From: Methylobacter sp015476545
GTDB taxonomy: Bacteria > Pseudomonadota > Gammaproteobacteria > Methylococcales > Methylomonadaceae
Direction of reading: 5' to 3'
Assembly (NCBI RefSeq): GCF_052162025.1
Contig: NZ_CP197401.1
Span: 2,852,001-2,916,000 of the forward strand
DNA: 64,000 nt
Part shown: positions 26,955-34,857 of the stretch, in pieces
How the letters are laid out: every line of letters starts with the position of its first letter
Numbering within the stretch: the stretch's first letter is position 1
The notes under the pieces: generated by a model
What the model saw: only the letters and a program-made list of their open reading frames with translations
Databases searched by the model: none
Told to the model about the DNA's origin: nothing
Translations under genes and position numbers: made by a program

Positions 26955-27083
26955 CCTTGTTGAGCAATCGTGAGTGGTATTTTATGCCGCTAACGACTGA
27001 GAACGTTTGCGATTGAAGCCCAACAATCCCAATACGCCGGAACCGAACAGCCAGACAGCGGCAGGAACCGGCACGGCTGAAAC
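26928..27083 (-). repeat. Duplicated 3' module (sorting tag plus terminator), copy 1
   Basis: This 156-base stretch encodes the C-terminal sorting tag and terminator of the first PEP-CTERM gene. It is about 95% identical by eye (eight mismatches, no gaps) to 27992-28147, although the upstream parts of the two genes are unrelated. Confidence 0.8.
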
Positions 27084-27578
27084 CGAACCTGAACTGACGT
27101 TATCTATAAAAAGAGTTGAGTTGAATGCAGTATCAGTGTGGTTGCTGGCAATGAACTTAAGATCAGAAAAATCGCTGAGTGCGGTGAACGAGAAATTCTG
27201 CCAGCCGCTGGAATCGCCATTACCCACTGTAGCGACATCTGACACCAAATATTGAGCATCGCCCGCAATAAGGGCGAAATCGTTGTAAGGCAAATAATCA
27301 TCAGTATTGAAACTATAGCTGAACGAGATAACATCGCCGGCTAACGCATTAACTGTCTGCGACAATATTGAACCATTGGTTCCGCCATAAGCGCTTGTAT
27401 CAATACCTAAGAATGTATTTAACACAGCATAACCGCCGGCATCCAGAGTTACATTACCCGCAGTGCCCCAACCTGTCAGCCCGGAATCAAAGTTTCCGTT
27501 TGTAATCGTTGCGGAATTTGCGATTTGACTGACAGACAGCAATCCTAAAATAGCCGCCGCTAATTTCACTTTTTTCAT
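26982..27578 (-). CDS. PEP-CTERM-type exported protein, beta-rich
   Basis: The 198-residue product has a signal peptide (MKKVKLAAAILGLLSVSQIANSA), a beta-rich body resembling a carbohydrate-binding jelly roll (ITNGNFDSGLTGWGTAGNVT, then LSQTVNALAGDVISFSY). The C-terminal tag VPVPAAVWLFGSGVLGLLGF is followed by NRKR. That tag is a variant PEP-CTERM signal (motif, membrane helix, basic tail) recognised by exosortase for surface or extracellular matrix delivery. No exosortase gene is in the window. AGGA precedes the ATG. Confidence 0.85.
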   Translation of the reverse strand: MKKVKLAAAILGLLSVSQIANSATITNGNFDSGLTGWGTAGNVTLDAGGYAVLNTFLGIDTSAYGGTNGSILSQTVNALAGDVISFSYSFNTDDYLPYNDFALIAGDAQYLVSDVATVGNGDSSGWQNFSFTALSDFSDLKFIASNHTDTAFNSTLFIDNVSSGSVSAVPVPAAVWLFGSGVLGLLGFNRKRSQSLAA

Positions 27579-27985
27579 CGTATCCTGCCTTGTTGCTTAA
27601 TGTTAAAAGTCCATATTTTTTGATACTCTAAAATTTATGGAATCTCACCCCTATGAGCTGATAAGCATTCATAGCCAATATAAAGAATTACTTTACTTGT
27701 AGGGGCTCTGCGAGATTATATTTACCCTCATTGCTTATTTATGTGACAGGCCCCTAAAAACTATTACTTTCCATAGACCTAGTAAAAATTTCAAGCGCAT
27801 CTAACTGCTCCGCCCCTGGCTGTTTTTTAGAATACCTATTTAACCGGCAACGGACAGTGCCCGGCAAAACATGAGTTGCTTCTGGTTATGCCGATCTCCT
27901 GTATGCTTGGCTCAGAGTATAGGGATACGTTTGACATTGCGGCGGCATCCCCGGCACTAAAGGACGGTTCTCGGGAATTGAGCAA
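27579..27985. other. Intergenic region between the PEP-CTERM genes
   Basis: This 407-base gap holds the upstream region of the first PEP-CTERM gene. An AT-rich section and two short G/C-rich boxes (GTAGGGGCTC and AGGCCCCTA, about 60 bases apart, in opposite sense) are the only features seen. No gene was found. Confidence 0.5.
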
Positions 27986-28018
27986 TAAAAAACCGCCTTC
28001 GGCTGCCCGAGAGGCGGT
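27986..28018 (-). terminator. Intrinsic terminator of the second PEP-CTERM gene
   Basis: On the minus strand, ACCGCCTCTCGG pairs with CCGAAGGCGGT and is followed by a T-run. Its placement and sequence match the terminator of the neighbouring PEP-CTERM gene. Confidence 0.85.
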
Positions 28019-28147
28019 CCTTGTTAAGCAATCGTGAGTGGTATTTTATGCCGCTAACGACTCAGAGCGCTTGCGATTGAAGCCCAACAATCCCAATACG
28101 CCGGAACCGAACAGCCAGACAGCGGCAGGAACAGGCACGGCTGCAAC
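27992..28147 (-). repeat. Duplicated 3' module (sorting tag plus terminator), copy 2
   Basis: Partner of 26928-27083: same length, no gaps, eight mismatches by eye. It covers the terminator and the last codons (sorting tag) of the second PEP-CTERM gene. Confidence 0.8.
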
Positions 28148-28717
28148 AGAATTCTCGGCAAAGTAAATATCCTGAATGGCAAAAAAGTTTCCATCCAGTT
28201 CAACTCGGCCAATCTTCTCGCCCGCGTTGGCGACGATGCCCCAGAAGCTAAATATGTCTGACAACTGATTGTTAAAAGTCGCTGTTAATATATTGGCTTC
28301 GTTGTAGATACGAATAGATTCCAGGGGACTACCAAAGTCGACCAGTCCGAAGCCGACCCCGGAAACGGTGTATCCGTTGGCCAGGAAATCGATATTAAGA
28401 ATGCCATCCCATGATCCGTAAGGGCCGATTTCCCCCAAGGCGCCGTCGGCATTCACTGATACAGTATCTGAACCGCCAAAAGCGCCTGCCTTTGTCGAGA
28501 AAGTCACATCAGTTGAATAGCTTGTACCATCATTATTAGTGGCGCCAGCGAAGCTGATATGGTCATTTTCGGCACCAAGTGCTGTCAGGAAGTTTGATGA
28601 CGCCGTATTATGGGTAAAACCGCCGGCCGGAGCGGTATAAGTAACAAGAGAGGCTTGCGCGGCATTGACTCCGAGCAGGCCCAAACCGAGCGCGGCAGAA
28701 CAAAGTATTTTTTTCAT
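28046..28717 (-). CDS. PEP-CTERM-type exported protein
   Basis: The 223-residue product has a signal peptide (MKKILCSAALGLGLLGVNAAQA), a body with GGFTHNTASSNFLTALG and repeated Gly/Asp/Asn-rich beta segments, and the tag VPVPAAVWLFGSGVLGLLGF plus a basic tail. Body motifs such as YTVSGVGFGLVDFGSP are those of surface-sorted proteins of unknown role. The ATG at 28717 follows AGGAG; a longer frame to 28738 is less likely. The body is unrelated to the neighbouring PEP-CTERM protein. Confidence 0.85.
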   Translation of the reverse strand: MKKILCSAALGLGLLGVNAAQASLVTYTAPAGGFTHNTASSNFLTALGAENDHISFAGATNNDGTSYSTDVTFSTKAGAFGGSDTVSVNADGALGEIGPYGSWDGILNIDFLANGYTVSGVGFGLVDFGSPLESIRIYNEANILTATFNNQLSDIFSFWGIVANAGEKIGRVELDGNFFAIQDIYFAENSVAAVPVPAAVWLFGSGVLGLLGFNRKRSESLAA

Positions 28718-29003
28718 GGGAGCTCCTAGATTAAACAAAGAATTTCAACATCCCGACTGCGACTATTTGTTTTAATTTTCTTAAGCCGGGCGCGAAAAGA
28801 ATATTCGCTCCTACTGTCCCCGTCAATAGCCATTTGGGCGATAAATCTTATAAATAAAAATTGCCATTTTTTATAGTCAAACCAGCCAATTTCTCTAACT
28901 AATAGATTAAGCCTCTATGTCGAGTGGTGTTTTCTGGACTCGCTCAGCTGCCGGCGGAGAGCCTGGGCGGCAGCGTGGTTTTTATCCAGCCTGCAAATAC
29001 CTA

Positions 29004-30815
29004 TCAGCGGCTTCGGGTTATGCCTAGCTTCAGCATGCGTGAACGCAAGGTATTCGGATTCATATCCAACTTGGCGGCGGCGCCTTTGGAGCCTGAGATG
29101 ACCCAGTCTGATTCTTCAAGCGTGCGCAGAATGTGATTGCGCTCCATCTCTTCCATGGTAGACGGCTGGCCTGTGACAATATGGGCGCCGGCGTACGGAT
29201 TGAGCAATGGGCCGATTTCCAGTATCGGCGCCTGGCAGAGAATGACGGCGCGCTCGATCACGTTCTGCAATTCCCGCACATTGCCGGGCCATGCGTAATT
29301 CTGCAGCGATTCCAGAGAGGCCGGATCGATGTCGTCGATGCGCCTGCCGAACTTCTTCGCGTATTTGGCCAGGAAAAACCGGGCCAGCAGCGGAATATCG
29401 GCCTGGCGTTCGCGCAGCGCCGGAATATTGATGGGAAACACGTTCAGGCGATAATACAGATCGGCCCGGAAGCGGCCGGCCGCGACATCGTCGGCGAGGT
29501 TGCGATTAGTCGCCGCGATGACGCGCACGTCGACCTTCAACGTCTCGCTGCCTCCTACGCGCTCAAACTCCTGTTCCTGCAGCACGCGCAGCAGTTTGGC
29601 CTGGGCCGCCGCCGGCAGCTCGCCCAGCTCATCCAGCAGCAAGGTTCCGCCGTGCGCCAGTTCGAAGCGCCCCTTGCGCTGCTGGGTTGCGCCGGTAAAA
29701 GCGCCTTTCTCATGGCCGAACAATTCGCTCTCGATCAATTCGCTGGGCAATGCTGCGCAATTGACCTTGACCAGTATCGCGCCGCTGCGATCGCTGAGGT
29801 CGTGAATGCCGCGCGCAAGCAGTTCCTTGCCGGTGCCGGTCTCGCCCAGCAGCAGCACCGGCGTGTCCGTGCGGGCCACCATGTGAGACTGCTCGAAGAC
29901 GGCGCGCATGGCCTTCGAGCCGCTGACGATCTCGCCGAAATTGTGCTCGTAATCGATCACTTCCTGCAGATAGCCTTTCTCGAGCTGGAGCCTGTCCAAT
30001 TCCTGTTCGGCCAGCCTGCGGTCATTCACATCGCGCAGGATCATGGTGTAGAGGCGCTGCCCGCCAGCTTCCAGCGGCGAAAAAGTCGCTTCGATCGCGA
30101 ATTCCTCGCCGTCAGCGCGGCGCGCACTGAGACCTTCCGGCACCCAGGTCGGCGCCTTGACAGTATGCTCGTCAAAATTGAGGAATTGCCTGAACAATGT
30201 ATGGCAATGCGGTGCAATAAATCGCTTTACGGGTTGGCCGATGGCGAGGTCGGCGGCACAGCGGAAAATTCTTTGGGCGGCGGCATTGAATAACGTGATG
30301 TTGTGCTGATGGTCGATCGCCACAATGGCGTCCATAGCCGATCCCAGGATGGCTGAAAACCGGTGCTCGCTTTCTGCCAAAGCTTGCATGGTCAGCTTCT
30401 GCTCGGTCCTGTCGCGCTGGGTTTCCACGACGGCGACGATCTCTCCCTTGTCATTGACAATAGGCCCGGCATCGATGACCAGATAAAGCTTGCGGCCGTC
30501 CGGCATCGGGCACCAATTCTCTGTTTGCAGCGTACCGGCATCCGATACCAAATTACCGGCTTTTTCGTAAAGACTGTCCAGTTTTCCGAGCGAGTGGTCG
30601 AGCAGCAGATCGGCCAGACAGGGACGCGGCTCGGCATAAAATCCCTGCCAATGCCTGCTCGTGCCGATCATGTCCTCGGCCTTGAGCCCTGTCAGCCGCT
30701 CGCAGGCCTTATTCCAGATCACGACCCGGTGCTGGGTATCCAGCACGAAGGTCGGAACAGGCATGTGTTGCAGCAAGTGCTCGGCGAAGCTGTTTTGTGG
30801 CAGTTTTTTCAGCAT
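29004..30815 (-). CDS. PAS-domain sigma-54-dependent transcriptional activator
   Basis: This 603-residue regulator has PAS 1 (about 12-110; PTFVLDTQHRVVIWNKACE), PAS 2 (about 150-265; DAIVAIDHQHNITLFNAAA) and a sigma-54 AAA+ domain. That domain has Walker A GETGTGKELLARGIH, the sigma-54 contact loop GAFTGA and LLLDELGELP. A Fis-type helix-turn-helix (GAAAKLDMNPNTLRSRMLKL) ends the protein. It is not NifA proper (no GAF domain, no Cys linker). Its targets are unknown, and no sigma-54 promoter was identified nearby. Confidence 0.93.
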   Translation of the reverse strand: MLKKLPQNSFAEHLLQHMPVPTFVLDTQHRVVIWNKACERLTGLKAEDMIGTSRHWQGFYAEPRPCLADLLLDHSLGKLDSLYEKAGNLVSDAGTLQTENWCPMPDGRKLYLVIDAGPIVNDKGEIVAVVETQRDRTEQKLTMQALAESEHRFSAILGSAMDAIVAIDHQHNITLFNAAAQRIFRCAADLAIGQPVKRFIAPHCHTLFRQFLNFDEHTVKAPTWVPEGLSARRADGEEFAIEATFSPLEAGGQRLYTMILRDVNDRRLAEQELDRLQLEKGYLQEVIDYEHNFGEIVSGSKAMRAVFEQSHMVARTDTPVLLLGETGTGKELLARGIHDLSDRSGAILVKVNCAALPSELIESELFGHEKGAFTGATQQRKGRFELAHGGTLLLDELGELPAAAQAKLLRVLQEQEFERVGGSETLKVDVRVIAATNRNLADDVAAGRFRADLYYRLNVFPINIPALRERQADIPLLARFFLAKYAKKFGRRIDDIDPASLESLQNYAWPGNVRELQNVIERAVILCQAPILEIGPLLNPYAGAHIVTGQPSTMEEMERNHILRTLEESDWVISGSKGAAAKLDMNPNTLRSRMLKLGITRSR

Positions 30816-30895
30816 GAAATGAAATCACAAGAGGTTTCACAGCAGGCTTAGGCCTGCTGCGGCAAAAGGGAATGGCAGTTTACATCAAGTACCGG

Positions 30896-31186
30896 TTATC
30901 GCTTCAATCTTTCCATTTCTTCCAGCAAATCCAGCACCAGCGCGCTGCCCGGCAGATTCACGCCCAGGTCCTGTTCCAGCCTCATAGCGATTTGCAGGCG
31001 TTTCAGGGCATGCGTATCGAAACGCCAGGTATAAATAGAAGTTCCTTCGGGCTCCAGCACCCCTTCCTCGACCATTTCAATGACCTGGTCGGGGCTGGCC
31101 TTGGCGAAATCGCACAATTCAACCAGCGAGAAGCGCATGCTTTCATCAAGCACAATACCGGAAATGACGACTATCTCATTTTTCAT
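30896..31186 (-). CDS. cbpM: CbpM, modulator of the CbpA co-chaperone
   Basis: This 96-residue protein has the MerR-like/CbpM layout: FSLVELCDFAKASPDQVIEMVEEGVLEPEG, then WRFDTHALKRLQIAMRLEQDLGVNLPG and a C-terminal helix ending LLEEMERL. CbpM binds the J domain of CbpA and inhibits it. It starts one base after the cbpA stop, as expected for the cbpAM operon. Confidence 0.92.
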   Translation of the reverse strand: MKNEIVVISGIVLDESMRFSLVELCDFAKASPDQVIEMVEEGVLEPEGTSIYTWRFDTHALKRLQIAMRLEQDLGVNLPGSALVLDLLEEMERLKR

Positions 31187-31187
31187 C

Positions 31188-32132
31188 TCATACCCCCATC
31201 GCCGCGCGCGGATTCATCGGCATCACTTTGGCCATTTTCTCATACAGGGCTTTTGCCTCATCGGTTCTGGCCGATGGCGCGACGATTTTCAATGTCACGT
31301 ACTGGTCGCCGGCAGGCGTTCCGGGCAGGCCGCGGCCTTTCAGGCGCAATTGCTTGCCCGCCTGCGAGCCGGGCGGAATTTTCACTTCGACGGCGCCGCC
31401 CAGCGTCGGCACCGGAACGGTAGCCCCTAAGGCCGCTTCCCACGGCGTCACCGGCAGATCAAGATGAATATCGCGCCCCTCGGCGCGGAAATAACGGTGG
31501 GGCTTGAATTCTATTTCCAGATACAAATCACCGTTGCCGCCGCCTCCAACCCCCGGCATGCCCTGCCCGGCCAAGCGTATGCGCTGCCCGGCCTTGATGC
31601 CTTTCGGAATTTTGACATTCAGCGTGCGCACGTTGGAAACCAGATGCCCCTGGCTGTCTGCTTGCGGCATGTTCAATGAAATCAGGCTGTCAGCGCCGCG
31701 ATAGGCATCTTCCAGATCAATCTGAATCTTGGCGTGCTGATCGCTGCCCTGCATCTGCCTGCCATAGGCGCCGCTTCGTCCCCTCCTGAAACCGCCGCCA
31801 AACAGCGCTTCAAAAAAATCACTAAACCCACCGCCCGGCTGCGTGCCGGTAAACCCCTGGTCAACTCCGAAATCAAAGCCCCAATCAGGCGGCGGCGTAA
31901 ATGGCTGGCCCTCCTGCCAGCCGCGCCCTACCTGATCATAGGCGGCCTTTTTTTTAGGATCTTTAAGCACTTCATAGGCCTCGCCCAATTCCTTGAACTT
32001 TGCCTCGGCATTGGCTTCCTTGCTGACATCGGGATGATATTTGCGGGCCAGTTTGCGGTAGGCGCGTTTTATCTCCTCCGGCGTCGCATCCCTGGAGAGA
32101 CCCATTATTTTGTAATAATCTTTATATTCCAT
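31188..32132 (-). CDS. cbpA: CbpA-type DnaJ co-chaperone
   Basis: This 314-residue protein starts with a J domain (EYKDYYKIMGL, HPD in KYHPDVSKEA), a Gly/Phe-rich linker (about 75-125) and a DnaJ C-terminal peptide-binding domain (LNVKIPKGIKAGQRIRL, IPPGSQAGKQLRLKGRGLPG). It lacks the zinc-finger domain of DnaJ, which makes it CbpA. The ATG at 32132 begins the J domain; an upstream extension to 32189 is not supported. It is divergent from a Lon-like protease gene. Confidence 0.94.
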   Translation of the reverse strand: MEYKDYYKIMGLSRDATPEEIKRAYRKLARKYHPDVSKEANAEAKFKELGEAYEVLKDPKKKAAYDQVGRGWQEGQPFTPPPDWGFDFGVDQGFTGTQPGGGFSDFFEALFGGGFRRGRSGAYGRQMQGSDQHAKIQIDLEDAYRGADSLISLNMPQADSQGHLVSNVRTLNVKIPKGIKAGQRIRLAGQGMPGVGGGGNGDLYLEIEFKPHRYFRAEGRDIHLDLPVTPWEAALGATVPVPTLGGAVEVKIPPGSQAGKQLRLKGRGLPGTPAGDQYVTLKIVAPSARTDEAKALYEKMAKVMPMNPRAAMGV

Positions 32133-32374
32133 AAGGCTAATTGACTCTGCTTTAGCTTGAGAAACGGATAAATTAAGCACGCCATACAAATATGGCTATA
32201 ATCTGGAAACAAGGCCCGAATAAGGCTAAGAACTTTATAAAGCCATGACTGTCTTTATATCACGACATTGCCTTCATTTGGAGCCTTTGTGACAGGGTAA
32301 GTTTCTCCCGCACCTGAATACGAAACATTTAGAACAATTAAGAAAAATCAAGGTTTCCAAGCAAGGTTCATCCC

Positions 32375-34798
32375 ATGAAAAATACACCGCTGGCTCCTTC
32401 ACAACTTTACAAGCCGTGCAACATCGAGCAGTTAAAATTCGATTCTACTGACGAGCTTGAAGACATCGACATTATCGTCGGCCAGGAACGCGCTCTGGAG
32501 GCCATCAGGTTCGGCATCCGCATCAATAAAAGAGGCTACAACATTTTTGCGATGGCGCCTTCCGGCACCGGCAAGTTCACGACCATCAAACAACTGGTCG
32601 AGCACGAAGCCCTCCATCGGCCTGTTCCTTCGGATTGGTGCTACGTCAACAACTTCAGCCAGCCGGCAAAACCCACAGCCATCCGCTTATCACCGGGGCA
32701 AGGCAAGGTTTTCCAGCACGACATGGCGCAACTGATCGACGAATTGAGCGTCGCCATTCCAGCGGCATTCGACGGTGATGAATACCGCTCCCGCGCCGGC
32801 GAGCTCGAAAGCGAATCGCGCCAAAGGGAAATCACCGAATTGAACCGACTGCGCGAAGAAGCCGAAAACGCCCATATTCTGCTGACCGAAACGGTGACCG
32901 GTTACGGATTTGCGCCGGCCGATGAAAACGGCGTCGCGATGACGCCCGAGCAATTCAACAAGCTCGATAAAGAGCAGCAGCATAAAATCCAGGAGACCAT
33001 TTTTAATTTGCAGGAACGCCTTCAGCAGCTGCTGAAAAAATTCCCGATCTGGCGCAAGGAGACCAAGCGCAAACTCCAGGCATTGAACCGCGAAACCGCC
33101 GCCTTGGCCGTCAACCACTCCATTGATGAGTTGATCGAGAAATACGCCAAGCAACAGGACGTCATCGATTACCTGAATGAAGTCCAGAAAGACATCATCG
33201 AACACGTCCGGGATTTCGTGCCGCACAGCGAAAAAGCACTGCCTTTTCTGGAGATGCCGCAGGAAGGGAATCCGCTGAAACGCTATCAGGTCAATCTGAT
33301 CGTGGATTTCAGCAACAAGCGCGCCGCTCCCGTGATCTACGAAGACCTGCCCAATTACAGCAACCTGATCGGCCATACCGACCATCAGGCTCACATGGGC
33401 TCATTGATTACCGATTTCACGATGATCAAGCCTGGCGCATTGCATCAAGCCAACGGCGGCTATCTGATCATCGATGCCCGGAAAATCCTGTTTCAGCCTT
33501 ATGCCTGGGAAAGCCTTAAAAGAACGCTGCAAGCGGGTGAAATCCGCATCGAACCGCTGGAGCGGACGCTCAGCCTGATCACGACCTCGCCATTGGAGCC
33601 GCAGCCCATCCCGCTCGTTGATTTAAAGATCATCCTGTTCGGTGATCCGCTGCTTTATTATCTGTTAAGCGTCTATGACCCTGAATTTCCCGACTTCTTT
33701 AAGGTCGCCGCCGATTTCGATACATCCGCCAACCGTGAAAGCAGCACGCATGAATATGCACGCCTGCTGGCCACGATCGCCCGGCGCGAGAAATTGCGCC
33801 CATTGAGCCAGCAGGCCGTCGCCAGAGTCATCGAGCACAGCTCGCGCATGGCCGGCGACGCCGAGAAACTGTTGACGCACCTGCGCAGCATCAAGGATTT
33901 GTTGACGGAATCCGACCATTGGGCTGAAGAAAACGGCCATACCCTGATCGCCAACAGCGATGTCCAGCAAGCCATCGACCATAAGATTCACCGGCTGGAT
34001 ATGATCCGGGAGAAGCTCTACGAAAACATCGAACGCGGCACCGTGCTGATCGACACCGAAGGCAAAGTGGCCGGTCAGATCAACGGCCTGTCAGTGCTGC
34101 AACTGGGCGAATTCGCCTTTGGCCAGCCGTCGCGCATCACGGCAACGACGCGCCTGGGCAGCGGCAAAGTGGTCGATATCGAACGCGAAACCCAACTGGG
34201 CGGAGCCATACATTCCAAGGGCGTACTGATCCTGTCGAGCTTCATCGCCTCGCGCTATGCGCGAAACAGCCCGTTCTCGCTGTCCGCCAGCCTAGTGTTC
34301 GAGCAATCCTACGGTCATGTCGAAGGCGACAGCGCCTCGCTGGCCGAGCTATGCGTCATCTTGTCCTCGCTGGCTCAGGTGCCTTTACGGCAGGATCTGG
34401 CGATTACCGGATCGGTGAATCAGCTGGGCCATATCCAGCCGATAGGCGGCGTCAACGAAAAAATCGAAGGCTTCTTCGATATCTGCTTAAAAAAGGGCCT
34501 GACCGGCACGCAGGGCGTGATCATCCCTGCCGCCAATGTCAAATACCTGATGCTGCGCTGGGACGTCGTGCACGCGGCCCAGTCCGGCCAGTTCAATATC
34601 TACGCCGTCACGACCGTGGATGAGGCGCTTGAACTGCTGACCGGAATGGAAGCCGGCGCTGCCGACGCACAGGGCAAGTATCCGCCGGCATCGTTTAACG
34701 GCAAGGTTGAAGCCCAGCTATTGCAATTTACGGCAATCAGCAAGGAATTCCGACTTAAGGCCGAACAACAGGAAACACCCAAAAACAGCGAAGGTTAG
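32375..34798 (+). CDS. Lon-like ATP-dependent protease (LonB/YcbZ type)
   Basis: This 807-residue AAA+ protease has an N-terminal P-loop MAPSGTGKFTTIKQL (about 60), a long inserted helical region (140-280), the AAA core with GALHQANGGYLIIDARKIL, and a C-terminal S16 domain. The catalytic dyad is visible as Ser in VEGDSASLAEL and Lys in IGGVNEKIEGF. The architecture matches the proteobacterial AAA_32/Lon family, whose physiological substrates are poorly known. The neighbouring chaperone genes suggest a protein quality-control context. The start follows AAGG. Confidence 0.92.
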   Translation: MKNTPLAPSQLYKPCNIEQLKFDSTDELEDIDIIVGQERALEAIRFGIRINKRGYNIFAMAPSGTGKFTTIKQLVEHEALHRPVPSDWCYVNNFSQPAKPTAIRLSPGQGKVFQHDMAQLIDELSVAIPAAFDGDEYRSRAGELESESRQREITELNRLREEAENAHILLTETVTGYGFAPADENGVAMTPEQFNKLDKEQQHKIQETIFNLQERLQQLLKKFPIWRKETKRKLQALNRETAALAVNHSIDELIEKYAKQQDVIDYLNEVQKDIIEHVRDFVPHSEKALPFLEMPQEGNPLKRYQVNLIVDFSNKRAAPVIYEDLPNYSNLIGHTDHQAHMGSLITDFTMIKPGALHQANGGYLIIDARKILFQPYAWESLKRTLQAGEIRIEPLERTLSLITTSPLEPQPIPLVDLKIILFGDPLLYYLLSVYDPEFPDFFKVAADFDTSANRESSTHEYARLLATIARREKLRPLSQQAVARVIEHSSRMAGDAEKLLTHLRSIKDLLTESDHWAEENGHTLIANSDVQQAIDHKIHRLDMIREKLYENIERGTVLIDTEGKVAGQINGLSVLQLGEFAFGQPSRITATTRLGSGKVVDIERETQLGGAIHSKGVLILSSFIASRYARNSPFSLSASLVFEQSYGHVEGDSASLAELCVILSSLAQVPLRQDLAITGSVNQLGHIQPIGGVNEKIEGFFDICLKKGLTGTQGVIIPAANVKYLMLRWDVVHAAQSGQFNIYAVTTVDEALELLTGMEAGAADAQGKYPPASFNGKVEAQLLQFTAISKEFRLKAEQQETPKNSEG

Positions 34799-34857
34799 CC
34801 GCCACAGCCCTATAGTTGCTATTTTTTTCGGATTGCCGTTTCAGGGAGCCCACAACG

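Noticed and set aside
29004..30815. Assignment of the sigma-54 activator as NifA
   Set aside because: It has two PAS domains and no GAF domain or NifA cysteine linker, and no nif genes or -24/-12 promoters were seen nearby.
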